Positions 41,429-50,803 of a stretch of 64,000 nt of DNA are shown here, one piece after another. The stretch comes from Azolla caroliniana. Taxonomy: Eukaryota; Polypodiophyta. Location: assembly GCA_043228905.1 (NCBI GenBank), contig JBHGNT010000001.1:35154001-35218000 (forward strand), read 5' to 3'. The stretch's first letter is position 1; each line of letters starts with the position of its first letter. Under the pieces are notes generated by a model. It was not told where the DNA came from. It did no database searches and worked only from the letters and a program-made list of their open reading frames with translations. Both the position numbers and the translations under genes were made by a program.

Positions 41429-42104
41429 TTTCTTTGTAATATTCCAAATTAAGCATCATTAGACTTAACTTTGTGGAGATATCACGTAAACTCTAAATAA
41501 TAATAATAATAATAGGCAGGTTCTCAATGCCGATATAGTGACAATAGATAGAAGATCAACCACCTCCCTTACTAGAGCCAATATTATGTACTCGTTTAAT
41601 TAGACATGAGACATCTTATTCCTCATTAAGGACCCAATCCTAAGTATGAACATCAAAACACTAACGGAACAATTTTGTCTCATCATTTGATATGTTGTGG
41701 CCCAAGCTACAATATGAATAGAATTACTTCATTGGATCTTTGTTAGACAAATAGATACTACTTGTAGGCGGTTTATCATGACACCAAAGCATACATTGAT
41801 GCCATCTTGCTCGACACAACCAAAGATTTGGATACACTTATTTCATCAAACCCTGAAACACTACATGCAACTTCTCATGGCATCAAAATGAACCTCAAAA
41901 TAGTGTCGATCAATTACAATGAAATCGAGCAACATAACAATGGTGTGTAAAGCACAACGCATACACCATCATGACCCGTAGCACTGTCATAGTGACGAGA
42001 AGAAACAACCAAGGTTCAGCAATCAATCGTGGAAGAATGGCTTCTTTTGGAGCTCCTTCTAGGAATAGGCACCGAAAACCCAAACAAGATTATAACAATG
42101 GTTC

Positions 42105-42158
42105 GGGTTAGGCTTAACTGGTTTGCTTTATCTAAGCCAAACCGGTTAAGCCTAAACC
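42105..42158. repeat. Inverted repeat just upstream of the R3HCC1L-like gene
   Basis: Arms gggttaggcttaactggttt (42105-42124) and aaaccggttaagcctaaacc (42139-42158) pair with few mismatches around a 14-bp loop. It lies 110 bp before the start codon at 42268, so it falls in the promoter or 5' UTR. Related ggttcgg-rich DNA is seen again at 63935-63970. Confidence 0.78.
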
Positions 42159-42267
42159 GGTTCGGGGGGTTCGGTTGCTATGTATCATGATATGTATGTT
42201 GTTATTGATATAAGTTTTCAGAGGTTTTTGAAGCATAAGACGAAAACACGAAGAGAAACAGGGGATC

Positions 42268-45200
42268 ATGGCTCAGCAAGAGGAACAGGGGACCCCCAAG
42301 TGGACTCAGAAGGTCGAGGATTTGGTCGATGACGGTGAAACCGGAGAAGCTCAGAAACTTCTAGAGGGAATCGTGGCCGATCTCGAGCAGAGGGAAGCCT
42401 CCTCTTCTAACCTAACCCTCTCTGCAGCTCTTTTTGACCTAGCTTCTCTCTACAACTCTCAAGGTCTCTCCATTAAAGCTGATTCGTGCCTTTCCTCTGC
42501 CCTCCTTATAAAAAAGAGAGCAGAAGCCCTTGCTGATCTCAGGTACTTCTCCTCTTCTTCGTATTATTAACGTTTCGATCAATTATCTTATCAAACTAGG
42601 GTTTTTATGGTATCGGAACTTGTTTCTGTTTTTCTTATTTCTTCTAGCGGAAGATATATGCTTATATTACATACTGTTTTCAAGTTAGGGTTTAGGTCAT
42701 AACCCTATCAAGTCAGGGTATCAGGTACTTGTTTTTCTTGTTTTTCTTGTTCTTCCTTGTTTCTGTTTCTTTTTTGCTTTTTGAGGTCAGGTTATGCATG
42801 GTTGAAGCTCATCTTGGTAAGTTAAGATTATGCATGGTTGAAGCTCATCTTGGTATCAGAGACTTGTTTTGTCTCTCTTTATTTTCTTTCTTTTATGGTC
42901 AGTAAGTGTGGTTTAGATATTCGATTCCCTTTTCTTCTTCATCAAGGTCAGGCGTCCACGGTTTAGAGCACCTGATGAAATTTTGGTTTTCAATGGTATC
43001 ACGAACTTCTTTTTGTCTTTCTTCTTTCTTCTTCCCTTCTTTTGAGCTCAGGTTATGCGTATATGGTTTAGAATCTAGATGATCAATCTATCAACGCCTA
43101 AGTCTTCTATTGTATCAGGGTGATAGATTCTCCATCAGTAGATTGTGGAATTAGAGCTAAAGAAGAGGAGAATAATTCTATAGACGTGCAAGGAGAGGAG
43201 AACAATTCTATAGATGTGCAAGGAAGGCATCCGGAATCATCCGAGTCTGGATCAACTTGTGAAGAAGGTAAAATTTCCATCTAAAGCATTGTTTTCTATT
43301 TATTCTTTTTTATCACCTTACCTTCTTTATCAGTGAGTCAAAGGCATTAAAGTATGGGTCCTATGGAAAAAACTATTTAATGACCATTTATGCTTACCCT
43401 TCAGAAAACCTGCAAGATTTAACAATCAACTGAGAAATTTAATGCTTTTCCTGCATTCCAATTCAGTAGATGCATTGAAGGTACATTTCGTGAACTCAAG
43501 TTTGTTATGTAGAATTACTATTATGAAGCTGCTAAATCCCGAGATATAGATGTTACAATCATATCTCACTTATGATAGGAAATCTAAATAAAATATACAA
43601 TTGCTCCTCTGCCTATGCCTTTCTCTTTCATACTAAATCCCAAGATATAGATGTGACAATCATATTTCACTTATTATGACCGGAATTCTGAATAAAATGT
43701 TCAATAGGTCCTCCCGCCTATGCTTTCTTCTCTTCAATGGATTGTGAACAGTGAGGATATGAATTGGTAGCAGATGCACAGAGCTTTGCAAGTAAATGAT
43801 GTGAGATACTTCTCTCTGGCTGTCTCTCACGATGCGAAGAAAGCTTCTATGACCATATGAAACATCTGGATATGATGCATGGAAATTTTTGTCTCTATGG
43901 AGCCAACTAAAAATTCCTTCTAAAAAGCTCAGTGTCAGAAGGTTAAGGGAGTTATGACCTGATGAAAGGGCAAACCAGTGAACAGTGGCCGTAACTATAA
44001 CAGTCCTAAAGTAATGAAATTCCTTGTTGGGTAAGTTCCTACCTGCATGAAATGCATAACGATTGTGTCTCAGAGAAAGACAATGTGAAATATACATGTC
44101 TGTGAAGATGCGGACTACCCACACCTGGACAAAAACCCTATGAAGCTTCACTGTTCCCTGGGATTGTCATTGAGCTATTCTTGTGCAGCTTAGGTGAAAG
44201 GCAAAGAGGGCCCCTCTCCGGAGAGGCCTGAGCAAAAAAAATCCTTCTAAAAAGCTATGGAGGGTGACATCCTGTATGCAACATATGTTGTCAATGTTGG
44301 TAACATGGATATGAGCAATTTGATGCTAGTATGAACTATATCTACAGAAAAATAATGCAGGTTAAGGGAGATGTCTAAAAATGATAACTTTTTTCAATGT
44401 GATGGATGAGGATAACATAGTTTAAAGAAGAGCTGATTATGTTTTTGAAACATAATTATCTGATAATGTTGTGACTAACCCGATAGTAATTATAAAGATA
44501 TAAAATAAAACAGCGTCACTATCACCATAAATAAAATATAATTTAGGAATTATTAAAGAAGAAATTGTTTGTTCATTATTGTGACAACTGTGTAATTAAC
44601 GTAGTCGAAATGGTAACCATACAAATCTATAAAATAGAACAGCATTGCAATAGGTTATAACAAAATTGGAAGAATTTAGTATCTGTACAACTTGTCTCTT
44701 AGTATCCATAAACTGTTCTTTTGTTAGGCAAAAACCATGCTTCTGATTTGTTTCTTATATACACTCGTTTGTTTTTTCTATAATGATCACTCCTTAAATA
44801 ACAGCTCATTCAAATGTGACAATGCAGAGTGGGAAACTGCTCTATCTGAAGGTTTGTTAAAGTTGGGTACCCTGTCTACATCATCAAAAACTGCAACTGA
44901 GGTTTCCACACATGATCGGAGTACATACAAGCAACGTGGAAGAGGGGCTTTTACCTATGGAGAGATGGGCATGCGTTGTGATCGGCCAGTTTTGAGCCCT
45001 AATGAAAGCCTTGATATGGAAGATGAAAGTGACATGGGAGATGCTAAAGGTAAGTAGTTTTTAGAGATTTTTAAAGCAATGGGAAAAGTATTAATTTTCT
45101 TTGTGTTTTGTAGCTGTTTGTGGAGTTCGGCACGTGCTGATGGTCACTTTTTCACCGAAGGTTACAACGAAAGATTTGGAAAACCTTTTTGAGGCTTTTG

Positions 45201-46063
45201 CATTAAGAAATGGTGTTACAATACGGTGGGTCAATGACACTACTGCACTAGCAGTTTTCAGGAATCCAGAATTTGGTATTTCTCTATGACATGCCTTTTT
45301 TCCTTCAAGATATTAATGAATGATCAGAGATTTGGAAATAGAATGCATATGCCTTGGTATTTAGAATGCCAAAGCTTTGGAAATGGAGGATCTTAACGCA
45401 TGTCTTTGTTGAAATGTCAGCTAGAGAGGCTTTAAAGTCGGTAAATAATCCAGAATTTAAGCTTGAAGAATTGAACGAGGATAGTGAATTAGTCGGCCTG
45501 GTTAATAAGCAAGGTATATATGTGTATGTGCAATTGTTTCAAAAAAACAGCTTTTGTTGTCTCAATATGGATTAATATTTATGTAACTTCATTTTCCAGT
45601 TCAAAAATTTTTCAGTAAACATGGAAATACCCCCAATTCTGTGCATATTTAATAGGATTTTATTCAGTTTTAAGATTTACATGCTCTCAGTTTTCAAAGG
45701 AATGATAAGATAACCCTTATATTTAGCAAACTACAAAAATGCCCCTCAAAACTCTATTTAGTTTTTAGGGTCATTATTGATCAATGATGAATTTGGTTTG
45801 AATGTAATTAATTTTTCTTTGAATGTTATGCTTTTCTAAATGACCCTACTTGAACAGATCTTCAACCGCCTGCTCCACGCCCCGCCACATCTTCTCAAGC
45901 AGCACACAGAATGATAATGGGTGCACTAAGAAGGCAAGGGATAGACAATAAATCAGCACCTAGAAGCAAATTCCAAAGCTCTCAGAAACAAGAATCAGAT
46001 AGAAAGGAACGGCTTCTCATGCGACAGAAGCTCAGGGATGAAGCATGGGGGGAAGATGGCTGA
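42268..46063 (+). CDS. R3HCC1L-like RNA-recognition-fold protein
   Basis: Six exons, 42268-42542, 43119-43267, 44828-45049, 45114-45275, 45421-45513 and 45858-46063, encode 368 residues with consistent phase. The N terminus is acidic and helical and looks like a short TPR-type helical pair (KVEDLVDDGETGEAQKLL, then AALFDLASLYNSQG). Exon 2 holds an internal repeat, EENNSIDVQG twice. The C-terminal half matches animal R3HCC1L: an RRM-like fold (HVLMVTFSPKVTTKDLENLF, IRWVNDTTALAVF, AREALKSV), then SSQAAHRMIMGALRRQG and a basic charged tail. A nucleic-acid-associated role is inferred from the fold only; the function is not established. The last stop is TGA at 46061-46063. Confidence 0.88.
43181..43240 (+). 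repeat. 30-bp in-frame tandem repeat in exon 2 of the R3HCC1L-like gene
   Basis: Two 30-bp units within exon 2 encode EENNSIDVQG twice. They differ at two silent third positions (aat/aac and gac/gat). The duplication keeps the frame. Confidence 0.8.
43916..44256 (+). pseudogene. Organellar large-subunit rRNA fragment (domain V), decayed, bounded by a direct repeat
   Basis: 43930-44241 matches the bacterial-type 23S rRNA used by plastids and mitochondria: ggttaaggga...gacctgatga, gtggccgtaactataac (43985-44001), gaaattccttg, gggtaagttcc, tgtgaagatgcggactacc, accctatgaagct and gcagcttaggtg. Many differences are C-to-T or G-to-A at former CG sites, as expected of old methylated nuclear DNA. The insert is bounded by the 15-mer tccttctaaaaagct (about 43915-43929 and 44242-44256), and its 3' side ends in A8 (44234-44241). 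It lies in intron 2 of the R3HCC1L-like gene. A plastid or a mitochondrial source is possible. The 163-codon antisense frame here is not a gene. Confidence 0.9.
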
Positions 46064-46529
46064 TAATGCTAAATGTAACTCTTGTGAGAGAAAGAAAGGA
46101 AGGAAGATATATTGTCTCACAAAACCCGTAAAGGCCTAAGAGACATGAGAAAGAAACAACTGTCATTTTGACTTGCCCAGGCTGTAACAAAAGGAAAAAA
46201 ACATCTGCTCACCAAAACCAAATCGCTTGAAAAGTAGCAATGAATATAACCCACAATCCGAAGGAAAGAAGCGAAAATTCATGTTGATCCTTGGTCAGAA
46301 ACTGATGTATTAATCAGGTTATGATACTTGGCATTTGGCTGCTATGCAAATGGAACTCAATGAAGGCAGTTAATTTCTATGTGTGAATAAGAAGGAAAGA
46401 ACGAGGAAACTGGGTTGGAATAATAAGGTTTGAATCATTTTCCATATTCTTTATCGATGTTTTCTGATGGACCATCTTCCTCAGTAAAGCACACATCCGT
46501 TTCCTTCCTAGCTTTAAATTCCATATATC

Positions 46530-46790
46530 CAATGTAATGATATAGGGAAAGGAAAATTCTTATGTGATTGATATTGAGATTGTTTCATTTTATGGACTTG
46601 TATAAGAGATTTTACATGGATTATAATCTAGACACTTTTAAATTTCAATTAGCTTATGTCCCATGTAATGATACAGAAAAAAGAAATTTCTCATATGATA
46701 TTGAATTTGTTTCATTTTTGAGAATGTGTCTAAAACATTTTTTACATGGATTATAATATTTGATGGATACTTTTAAATTTTGATTATCCT
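46530..46790. repeat. Imperfect tandem duplication, period about 131 bp
   Basis: Two related segments starting near 46530 and 46661 share atgtaatgata, ttgtttcatttt and ttacatggattataat, plus acttttaaatttt-type ends. They lie shortly after the R3HCC1L-like stop, in the likely 3' UTR or downstream DNA. Confidence 0.75.
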
Positions 46791-47030
46791 GAAGATCCTG
46801 AATGTGTGGAAGATGCTACAGCCTTCTGGTTTTGTTCCCATGACAACAATCAGCAAGGACAAGTAGAGGTTAATATGAGTTGTTTGGGCAGGAGCATTGT
46901 ATGTTCTTCACTGAAGATCCTGAATGAGTCGAGATGCTACAAAACTTATGGTATTGTTACCATGAGAACAATCAGCAAGGACAAGTAGAGGTTAATATGA
47001 GTTAGGGTATGATGGTAGTATGTTCTTCAG
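46791..47030. repeat. 122-bp tandem duplication
   Basis: Copies start at 46791 and 46913 with gaagatcctgaatg, and share acaatcagcaaggacaagta, gaggttaatatgagtt and gtatgttcttca. A handful of substitutions separate them. Confidence 0.88.
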
Positions 47031-47340
47031 CAGTAGCAAGTAAATTTGTGGAAGCAAATATGAAATTGCCAAATCGAGGAAAATTAAGTGGACGTTCTTT
47101 TAAAAGCTGGATGATTACATTTAGTATCTCTTAGAAAATGTTCAAGTTGCTGGTGAGATGATTCAGAATCCACTTGAAGGACTTCATCATACATAGTGGA
47201 TCAATTTATGCACTGAAGATTTGTATGATCTAGAAAAAATTAGAAAAACAAGGTTTCGTTTAGCCTTCCCACACAGATCTAATAAAATGTGCTTTTGCTT
47301 TTATTCTTTAAGTAACATCCTTAAATTATTCTTGCCTTCA

Positions 47341-47742
47341 TTTTATAACCCCTGGATCAAATAACATGAGTTTAGTAAAGCCAAAATAAATTTCTTGTTT
47401 GTTTGTCCAAAGATTTCTGACTTCTTGGGGATCTATAAGATATATGAAATTAGCTTCTAGATTTGTATATTTTCCTTAGAGATTGGAAAATCCTATCGTA
47501 GGGAGTTTCCAATCTACCTATGTGTGCTTCTGGTTTCATTATTTTATAACCCTTGGATCAAATAACATGAGTTTAGTAAAGCCAAAATAAATTTCTTGTT
47601 TGTTTGTCCAAAGATTTCTGACTTCTTGGGGATCTATAAGATATATGAAATTAGCTTCTAGATTTGTATATTTTCCTTAGAGATTGGAAAATCCTATCGT
47701 AGGGAGTTTCCAATCTACCTATGTGTGCTTCTGGTTTCATTT
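47341..47742. repeat. 201-bp tandem duplication, nearly identical copies
   Basis: Copies 47341-47541 and 47542-47742 differ by eye at about one base (ataacccctgg against ataacccttgg). The second copy ends directly against an organellar rRNA fragment. The duplication must be recent, or kept similar by conversion. Confidence 0.93.
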
Positions 47743-47921
47743 CTCCTTGACAAGAGGTGTTTAGTGCCTCAATGTTAGCTCTTTGCCAAATGGGGCAATA
47801 GTATGTCCCAATGGTTGGGATGTTCACCCATTAAAGTGGTATGTGAGTTGGGATCAGAACATCACGAGACAGTTCAGTCCGTATCTGGTGCAAGCATTGA
47901 TCATTGAGGGGACCTTTCCAA
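47743..47921 (+). pseudogene. Second organellar large-subunit rRNA fragment, decayed
   Basis: It matches a later part of domain V into domain VI of bacterial-type 23S rRNA: gtgcctcaatgttagctc, tggggcaatagtatgtcc, cccattaaagtggtatgtgag, gatcagaacatcacgagaca and ggggacctttcc. It ends just before where the sarcin-ricin loop would begin. Orientation is the same as the fragment at 43930, and roughly 300 nt of the rRNA that should lie between them are absent. CG sites are again decayed to TG or CA. No flanking direct repeat was found. Confidence 0.9.
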
Positions 47922-48820
47922 GAGCTTAAATATATTCCTCTAGGCATTGAACAAATATCATTTCTAACATCAAATGGAAATAATGTTTTATGAGGAATTT
48001 TTTAAATCTACTCCAACAACAATGGTAGATGACAGACTATTTTTAAATTATTATTTTTTGCCATGTGATTAAATGCTCACAAAACCTACTAGAATCTTCC
48101 CCTTTGATTATGCAGAATGGGAGTATCAACTCAAAACTTGATTATGCCAAGCTTTCAACCATCAAAATCCACACCACATTTTAGGCAATGATTTTCATCA
48201 CATTTGTAATGCTTGTATCATTCAACATGATCAACTTGCACACAATCTTTCCAAATTTTCTGATTTCCCTTCCCTTCCACTTCAATCGTTTTCAGCCTAG
48301 AAATAGCTAGAACAAGCTCTTAAACGTGCAACTAAGTGGATAGTAATTGCTAAATAGGACATGGTGGCATATCCCTTCCTTTTCTTACTGTAATTGTAGC
48401 TCTCCTCATAATTAAAAGTAACTTATGCATTGTGTTCTCGTTGTCCTTTTTGGATAAAATTATTACAGATTGTTTAGAATGAGCCAATAATGGAAACTTC
48501 TTTACCATTAAAAAAATACAAAAAGATGACCTCAGGCTTCTTTTTAGACATGAATAGTCATTATTGCTTTAATGCATTACTTGTGGAGTGAAAAGGGTAT
48601 AGTACAAAGATGAAAACCCCTAAAAAAGAAGAAAATAAGATGTTGATTCTTGCGAATCCAGTGGTTTTACAAAACCAGGTGGCATGGCTGGAAAAAAAAT
48701 CACATACATGTTTCTTAATGATGGTAGTATGAAGATGTGTCAGAAGGTTGCAAATCTTTAGTTTTTACTTAAATTTAGTTTTCACAGAAGCAGATCTGAG
48801 CCCTTGGTAGCAATGCAAGT
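47922..48820. other. Intergenic, no gene seen
   Basis: AT-rich DNA between the rRNA fragment and the end of the STAY-GREEN gene. The part nearest 48820 is probably the STAY-GREEN 3' UTR (minus strand). Confidence 0.5.
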
Positions 48821-50803
48821 TTAATTTTTCCTTTTCAATTTTGGAAAACAACAATGGCATGGTACATTACATTCAATAGGTTTCTTCCTCAAATTCTCCA
48901 CTATCGAGTCTTCACCAATTCCTTGACCTCTGGACTCTAGGGGTCCCCAGTACTCCACTCTATCAAATTTGTGCACATTTGATTGGAAATATACCCACAC
49001 TGTGGCTTGATCTAGCTCTGATTTGACAACATTTATGATTTGTTAGAGCATGAATATGAGATAACAAATGACTCTTTTCCCTAGCAACATATACATACAC
49101 GAATGCAATTATGAGTTTAGTGAGTGAAAGTTAACAAGCAACTCTCTTCCTAGAACCAATTATGCATAAGAACATTGATTTATAACAGAACTATACGCAA
49201 TGAGAAAAACTCACTCTTTAGGTGATTAAGATTTAGAGTGTGAATCACAACAAAAAAATCTTTTTTCTAGTACCAAAAAGGTGTAAAACAATATCCCAAG
49301 TGAAACAGAGCTCTAAAACACTATGTGAACAATACGAAATAACGTTCTATTTTAGAACCACAAAAGGGCAAAGATTTGTTTAATCCAGAAACTAAATATA
49401 CCTGGATACTTCTTTAGAAGGGCTTGATCTCCATGCCGAAAAGCTTCTAACACCTACAAAAATATAATCCACCAATAATAAGCACAGGCAGAGATAGAAA
49501 GCATCTCTTGCATGCATGTGTTACATTTGGGCTCACCAAGGGGAGTTCCTTCTTGAAAATATAGAATCTTAGACTTGCAAAGGTTTCTAGCAGCATGTGG
49601 TCACCACTGATATGGCAATGTACATGGAGAGACATGGCGCCTTGGCATTTTCTCCATATTGCAATCACTTCATCTCTCTGAAGCCTCTGATACCACCCTT
49701 GCAACTGCAAAGCTGTAGCTATTTGTAAGACATGATGGGATCCTCAACTAAAGTCTTACTTAACAAATTTTTACATCCAATTTCCGACAATACATGTTTC
49801 AATGAATGAGTTAGTGCACTACAACATTCCTTCATAAATTGATCGAAAATGGTGCAATGTAGTTGTTGCTAGAGAAATTATGTTGCACCTGGGTTTTATT
49901 GATGCTTTGAGAGATTGTGAGAGTGAGCATTGCAGTGATGTCACAATGCGTTAGAGTATAGATTCTCGGAAGGATTTCAGGATGTTCATCGACGCTCATT
50001 CCTAAAAATATTACATCAAGCTTCGAAGCTTCAAATATGGGCGGCCCAAACACCTTATCCACCTAGTACAAAGGTATATGTGAAAATTGAGCTCGTTAGT
50101 AAAAACATTAAGGGAAATTTTCAATTAAGGAATAAGAAAACTTTGCAGTATTTTGTAAGACAATAATTGCAATCAACACGATTCTAAAAAATGGACTAAC
50201 TAAACCATAAGATTTGTGAAACCAAACCATAGCCTTGTGTGGCCAAAGGTTGTCCAATAGCTAATGGGACTACTCTAGCTAATGAACCCAAGTTATTTGG
50301 CTATGCTTGAGGTTCATAACAAAGCATTGAGTAATGTCAACTAATGTAGATATGCCGAATGGCATATACGAACTCTAGATAATGAAGTTAATGTTAGTGC
50401 TCAAGGCAAATCATTCATTATCTTATTTCTTCGAAAACAAAATACAGAAACAGCGGAAAAACAAAGAAAAAATGGCAAATACCAGATTAGGGAGAAACAA
50501 TGCTTTTGGAGAAATACTCTGTTCTTCTTCCTGATAGTGTTGTTGTTGTTGAGAGCAGAGAAAAGGAGAAGAAAGCTTCAAATCCCTTTGATTTGTGACT
50601 TTGATCTGAGAAGAGCAGAAGATCAAACCAGAGAACAAGTTTTTGCTTTTGCTCTTGTGGGCGATTTGCAGAAGATGGAGCCTGAACAGAGTGTCATTGC
50701 TCTTTAACCTGAAACAGAGCAATGAAGAAGAAGAAGAAGATAGTAGAGATGGATGGTGACCGCCCATCACTAAAAATGCCATTTCTTCTCTCTCTATTCC
50801 CAA
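48821..50803 (-). CDS. SGR: STAY-GREEN Mg-dechelatase, plastid
   Basis: Minus-strand exons 50483-50803, 49889-50062, 49537-49704, 49402-49453 and 48821-49017 give 303 residues. SGR removes Mg from chlorophyll a to give pheophytin a and starts chlorophyll breakdown during senescence in the chloroplast. After a Ser/Leu-rich transit-peptide-like N terminus come FGPPIFEASKLDVIFLG, LPRIYTLTHCDIT, LQGWYQRLQRDEV, MSLHVHCHISG, FYIFKKELPL and TVWVYFQSN. The C-terminal Cys motif of true SGR is present (P285, C288, C292, C294-C295, then FP), whereas SGR-like proteins lack it. Met1 is at 50803; Met8 (MAFLVMGG, 50782) may be the real start and gives 296 residues. Internal splice phases agree. The gene faces away from the MSRB gene at 53621. 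Confidence 0.94.

Larger units (their letters stand above)
37953..42267. other. Intergenic region with CAT-rich DNA, telo-boxes and hairpins
   Basis: It contains the presumed receptor-kinase 3' UTR, a CAT/CATCA-rich tract (about 38060-38340), two telomere-like motif clusters (38829-38862 and 39112-39157), an (aat)n run (41494-41512) and hairpins at 41359-41428 and 42105-42158. Open frames of 60-100 codons show no recognisable domain. Confidence 0.55.

Noticed and set aside
43660-44151. Minus-strand open frame of 163 codons inside an R3HCC1L-like intron
   Set aside because: The plus strand is a decayed organellar rRNA copy. The antisense frame has no protein motif.
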